A DNA stretch of 64,000 nucleotides, from positions 1,116,001 through 1,180,000 of the forward strand of contig JAJHZJ010000415.1 in assembly GCA_023548195.1 (NCBI GenBank), written 5' to 3'. Shown in pieces: positions 60,201 through 64,000 of this stretch. The notes beneath the pieces were generated by a model, which had not been told where the DNA came from, did no database searches, and was given only the letters and a program-made list of their open reading frames with translations. The position numbers were made by a program, and so were the translations under genes. How positions within the stretch are numbered: the first letter of the stretch is position 1; every line of letters starts with the position of its first letter. Origin of the DNA: Bettongia penicillata ogilbyi (taxonomy: Eukaryota; Chordata; Mammalia; Diprotodontia; Potoroidae).

Positions 60201-61291
60201 GAACACAGCATCAAAGTCACTTACAGAAAGGTAAGTTGTTCAATTTGAAAAGATTACAAGCCAAGAGCAAAGTGAGCGGAGTCTTGTTTTATGATTTTCT
60301 GTTTGCAGATGATTGTTCCCTCAATGCAACCTTTGAAACTGAGATGCAACAAAGTATGGATAGAGTCTCTGCCGCTTGTGCTAATTTTGGCCTAATAATT
60401 AACACCACGGAAACACAGGTGCTCTGTCAACCACCACCACACCATCCATACATGGAACTGTTGGATACAACAAATGGAGAAGTTTTGAATGCTGTGGATA
60501 AATTCAGTTACCTTTCCAGGGATGTACATATTGACAATGAGGTTGGTGTATCCATTGCAACACTGCTAGTTCAGTGTTTGGGAGGCTCTGAAGAAAAGTT
60601 TGGGAGAGAAGAGGTTTTACACCACCTACCAGACTAAAGGTTTACGGGACTATTGTGCTGATCTCATTGTTGCATGCCTGTGAAACATGGACAATCTACC
60701 ATTGCCATGACAGAAAACTTAATCGCTTCGATTTGAACTGTCTTAGGAAGATTCTGACAATCACCTGGCAGGTTATGGTAGCAGACACTGAAGTATTTGC
60801 TCAAGTTGGCCTTCCAAGCATTTAACCTATGCTTCAGGGAGTGCAACGCTGTTGGGCTGTCCATGTTTTTCAAATGCAAAATGTACAATGACCAAAAAGA
60901 CTATTTTATGGAGAACTCACATACGGCAGCAATCACATGATGGGCAGAAGCAATTCAAGGACATTCTCAAGGTCTCTGTCAAGACCTTTGGATTTGACTA
61001 TGTGACATGGGAGACACTGGTACAGGACCAGTCAGTATGGTGTGCCCACATCAGAAAAGGTGCCATGTTCTATGAGCAAAGCAGAAATGAGACAGCACAT
61101 AGGAAATGTAGGATGTACGAATTTGGAGTAATCACCCCAAATATTCACACGGACTATCTGTGCCCACTCTGTGGTAGAGCATTTCAAGCTTGTATTGGTC
61201 TGATCAGTCACAGTTGGACACAATGAAACTTCACTTTATCATGGCGATGTCATTTTGGTCCTCTTTGAAAATGAAGGACCACAACCAACCA
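57242..61291 (+). mobile_element. Full-length RTE-like non-LTR retrotransposon
   Basis: About 4.05 kb between exact 13-bp target duplications. It starts with an 860-bp leader (its 57475-57760 part is shared with the SINE at 10.5 kb). A single degraded ORF follows (58101-61226), with endonuclease, reverse transcriptase and a C-terminal zinc-finger-like segment. It ends in a short tail with 'gatgtcattttggtcctctt' and 'acaaccaacc'. There is no ORF1 and no long poly-A, as in RTE-type LINEs. Clade assignment is an inference. Partial copies occur at 10.5, 12.4, 16.6 and 61.5 kb. Confidence 0.82.
58101..61226 (+). pseudogene. RTE-like ORF: AP-endonuclease / reverse transcriptase / zinc finger, broken
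   Basis: The protein would nick target DNA and reverse-transcribe its own RNA there. The first ATG (58101) opens with 'STWNV', typical of AP-type endonucleases. 'IISAYAPTM' and 'GHRLILS' follow, but the usual GDFN reads GKFT and the usual SDH reads TGH, so catalytic residues are lost. The reverse transcriptase shows 'DLTKAFDTV' (first catalytic Asp at 59967), 'NGVKQG' (60114-60131) and FADD (60302-60313). The C-terminus has CPLC (61161-61172) and a downstream His, a C2H2-like finger whose last His is absent. At least several stops (for example TGA after 'SSRPER') and frame changes split it into frames of 62-133 codons. The family ORF is usually about 1000 codons, and the span here fits that. 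Confidence 0.8.
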
Positions 61292-61304
61292 GTTTTGAAG
61301 GGTG
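61292..61304. repeat. Right target-site duplication of the RTE-like LINE
   Basis: GTTTTGAAGGGTG, identical to 57229-57241. Confidence 0.85.
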
Positions 61305-61448
61305 AATAATCTAAGTTGTATGGGACATTTTTTGTATTAGATGGTGATTTCAAGGTTCTCTGGATTGCTTTATGGAACAAAGTATTTAGTAGAACTGAGT
61401 GAGAAGCTAAGAAACTATATTTCAATCAAATATAATGAGGTACAAGAG

Positions 61449-61572
61449 AGTTGGTTGTTGTACTCCATTTTTGAAGAGGACCAATCACTCTGCTAGAGTC
61501 AAGTTTCAATGTGTCCGACTTTGGCTGATCAGACCAATACAAGAATTCCAAGTTTGTAGAGCATTCATAAAA
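61449..61572 (-). mobile_element. Inverted RTE 3'-end fragment
   Basis: The plus strand reads 'gttggttgttgtactccatt', 'gaagaggaccaatcactctg' and 'gctgatcagaccaatacaag', the reverse complement of the last 130 bp or so of the LINE just upstream. It is severely 5'-truncated. The two tails face each other across about 160 bp. Confidence 0.75.
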
Positions 61573-63239
61573 GAGATGATAAACAAATGAAGCAATATTT
61601 TCTTTCTTTATGCTGCTAGAGAAATTGAATCACTAAGAAAACAAAATAATGAAATGTGTGTTTTCTTTGTTTTCCCATCATAGGAGATTAAGCAAAAAGG
61701 AGAAAGTGCTCTGTTCTTCCATGTGATCCCTTTTTGTTGGATCTTAGAGAGACACAGTTGAAGGACACTGGACATGGAATTTTACAGTTGCTGTCAGACC
61801 CAGTACTTAAAGGAGAGCTCACCAGGTATTTGGAGGGCATATCGTTGAAAGTGAAATTAATATAAAAACAAAAGGCATTAATAAAGCTTAGTATGTAAAA
61901 TGTATTTCTAGTTTAAAGTATAAGATACTCATGATTAAACAATTGAATTCACTATGAGGTAACTATTATGTGCTTAGACTTTCAAAGAAATGATAACAAT
62001 ATAATTTTTAGAATGATCTAAATAAAATGTCTAATTTTTTTCAATAAGATTTTCAATAATTATTTCTCTTTTAAGCTTCACTAGGAGCACCATGGTACTC
62101 TGAAATAAAAGTCAGGCTTCTTTAAAAGATTTCCCATCACCTTTAATAGTGCTAATTTCACTTCAATAGGATGTAGATTTTATAGATTTTGTAGCATGCC
62201 TATAAGAAATTTCTTTCCTTTCACCCCCTTGATTCCTAAATTACTTTAATAGCTCTCAGGAAAATTATGTAACTGGTCATAATAGCAAAATTTGCAATTG
62301 ATTGATGTTTACCTAATCTATAACCCAGATAATCCATGGCGGGAGTGTTATTTGGGGAAATAGATCAGGCATTTGAGAAGCTTATTTATCTTGGATACTG
62401 GTAGTGATTATCTAAACAACATTTGAATTTTGAGGAAAACAGAGATCATATAACAAATTATGGCCATTTCTCCAGTTAAACACATATTAAGATTATTTTT
62501 TACAAAACATATTGTGTACTATCTATATATTCTTGTGTTACATACTCTACCTCTTTTCTCTGGGCTTAATCACTTAGTCAGCTTGTGCTCACACTGTTAG
62601 TTCAGCGGTTCCCAAAGTGGGTGGCCACATTACTGCAACTAACTCAAGGTACTAGTGGTAACCCTGATATGGGGAAGCTATCTGCCTCCCTTTCACAACT
62701 GTATCTCTGAGTCCCTGAAAGTATGATTCTCATTTTAACAAAGCAGACAATATGACACTACTGACTTAATCTCAAACATTAGTAGATTTAATATAAATTA
62801 ATGTAATTAGGATTAATGTAACATATTTTAATTAAAATGATTCCACTCATAAACCTAAGTCACACTTTCTGAACAATGTAGTGTCTGCAGGGAAGAGTTG
62901 TAGGTATAAGTTGCAGGGAGAAATATAGGTAGGGAAACTCATGTTCCTGAAGAGCTTTATGTCCACTTTCTGTACAACATTAGTTCCAAAAAGTATCAGA
63001 TATACTCAGAAAAGAGTTGATACTCAGAGATAATATAGTCAATGTGTCTAAGGAAAAAAGATCTGACTTAGTAAATTTACATGCAATCCCAAAATTCTCC
63101 TCCTATGGTTAGAGGCAAGCAACTAACTGAGATATATTTAGTAAGCTCTATATTCTGGTCCTGTCTAGGTGTCAGTCACTGCCCTTGTAGTCAGGGGAGT
63201 AAAGATGTGTATATGTAGATAGAGATATGTGGTACATAA
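61573..63239. other. Mostly unassigned sequence
   Basis: At 62603 'cagcggttcccaaagtggg' resembles a hAT terminal sequence, but no matching right end is found. Nothing else is recognised. Confidence 0.4.
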
Positions 63240-64000
63240 AATGATTGGTTGTAGGGAGGGAACCTTGAAGGAAGGGAAGGTGGTCATATGTGTAAAAGCT
63301 TTGTATAGTAGGTCATCTATGAATTGACCCTTGAAGGATACAGGAAGAAATGCGGGACAAGAGGAGCTTCATTTTGGCCAATGCTTAGGCATGAGGATAA
63401 GAAATTTAGAAACAATTAGAAGGCCAATATAGCTCACCATAATGCACATGAATGAGAATATTATTTAATAGGAATGGAAAAGAAGGTAAGGGAAACTTTT
63501 ATGAAGGGCCTTACATGGTAAACAAAATGTTTTCTGCTTGATCTGAGAAGTTATATGTGACCCATGAATGTTTATTAATTGGAAGTATGAATGGTCAAAT
63601 CTGGACTTTTAAAACAGTAACATTTTCAACTGTGTAGAAGATGAGTCAGAGAGGGGCATAAGCTGAGGCAAAGAGAACAATTAGGTTTCTTTTACATTAG
63701 GCCAAATAAATGTCAATGAGAAGCTGCACCAGGATAGCGGCTATGAGAGAGGAGACAGCTGGACAGATTTAAGAGATCTTGTTGAGGGAGAAAAGACAAG
63801 ATCTGGCAAATGTATGTAGAGTGCATGACAGTGAGGACTAGAAGATGACAAAGCACCTGTGAGCCTGGGTGACTGTAAGGATTATTATGCCCTGGAGAGA
63901 AATATGAAAGTTCAGAAGAGTCCTGGGTTTTAGGAGAGAAATATCAAGTTCAATTTTGAACATGGTGATTTTGAGATGCCTATGGAATAAACAGTTCTAA
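63240..64000 (+). repeat. Ancient dispersed mammalian repeat, running off the window
   Basis: Order 'gaagggccttacatggtaaa', 'ttttctgcttgatctgagaa', 'tgtgtagaagatgagtcaga', 'gtgactgtaaggattattat' and 'gattttgagatgcctatgga'. It parallels the copy at 3.9-4.6 kb and extends beyond the window. Class uncertain. Confidence 0.5.

Overview
This is vertebrate nuclear DNA and almost certainly from a marsupial. It is AT-rich and I find no intact protein-coding gene in it. It is dense in repeat families typical of marsupial genomes: L1 and its ORF1-only derivative HAL1, an RTE-like LINE with SINE-like derivatives that share its ends, marsupial MIR-type SINEs, L2 and CR1/L3 remnants, and a palindromic hAT-type MITE. 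All family names come from pattern recognition without a repeat library, so subfamily names are deliberately not given. The species cannot be fixed.

Layout. 1-7.6 kb holds old SINE and LINE remnants (MIR, L2, L3) and a hAT MITE with a perfect 8-bp target duplication, sitting inside an older dispersed repeat. 7.6-13.8 kb is a pile-up: two minus-strand L1 pieces, a plus-strand L1 piece joined head to head, an RTE-derived SINE, a minus-strand HAL1/L1 5' half, a lone L1 5'UTR insertion with target duplications, an RTE 3' fragment and a probable LTR piece. 14.5-17.5 kb has SINEs, a second hAT copy and a long GGAA/GAAA tract. 19.1-22.05 kb is a complete HAL1 element with a 15-bp target duplication and a mildly damaged ORF1. 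25.6-28.8 kb is an older minus-strand HAL1 with an L1-type 3' end. 34.3-42.2 kb is a second pile-up: an internally deleted L1, a plus-strand HAL1, two minus-strand HAL1 copies and a SINE. 42-57 kb is mostly unassigned sequence with scattered SINE, L1, L2, L3 and hAT remnants. 57.2-61.3 kb is a full-length RTE-like LINE with a 13-bp target duplication and a broken endonuclease / reverse transcriptase / zinc-finger reading frame, followed by an inverted copy of its tail. The end of the window is another copy of the dispersed repeat seen near 4 kb.

How the parts relate. The autonomous LINEs (L1, RTE) would have supplied the machinery. HAL1 (ORF1 only) and the SINEs with RTE-like or tRNA-like sequence are expected to have moved in trans. 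No host gene, conserved RNA gene, CRISPR array or operon-like system was found. The window may be intronic or intergenic; sequence alone does not say which. The one weak hint of non-repeat coding ancestry is a degenerate minus-strand stretch near 56 kb.
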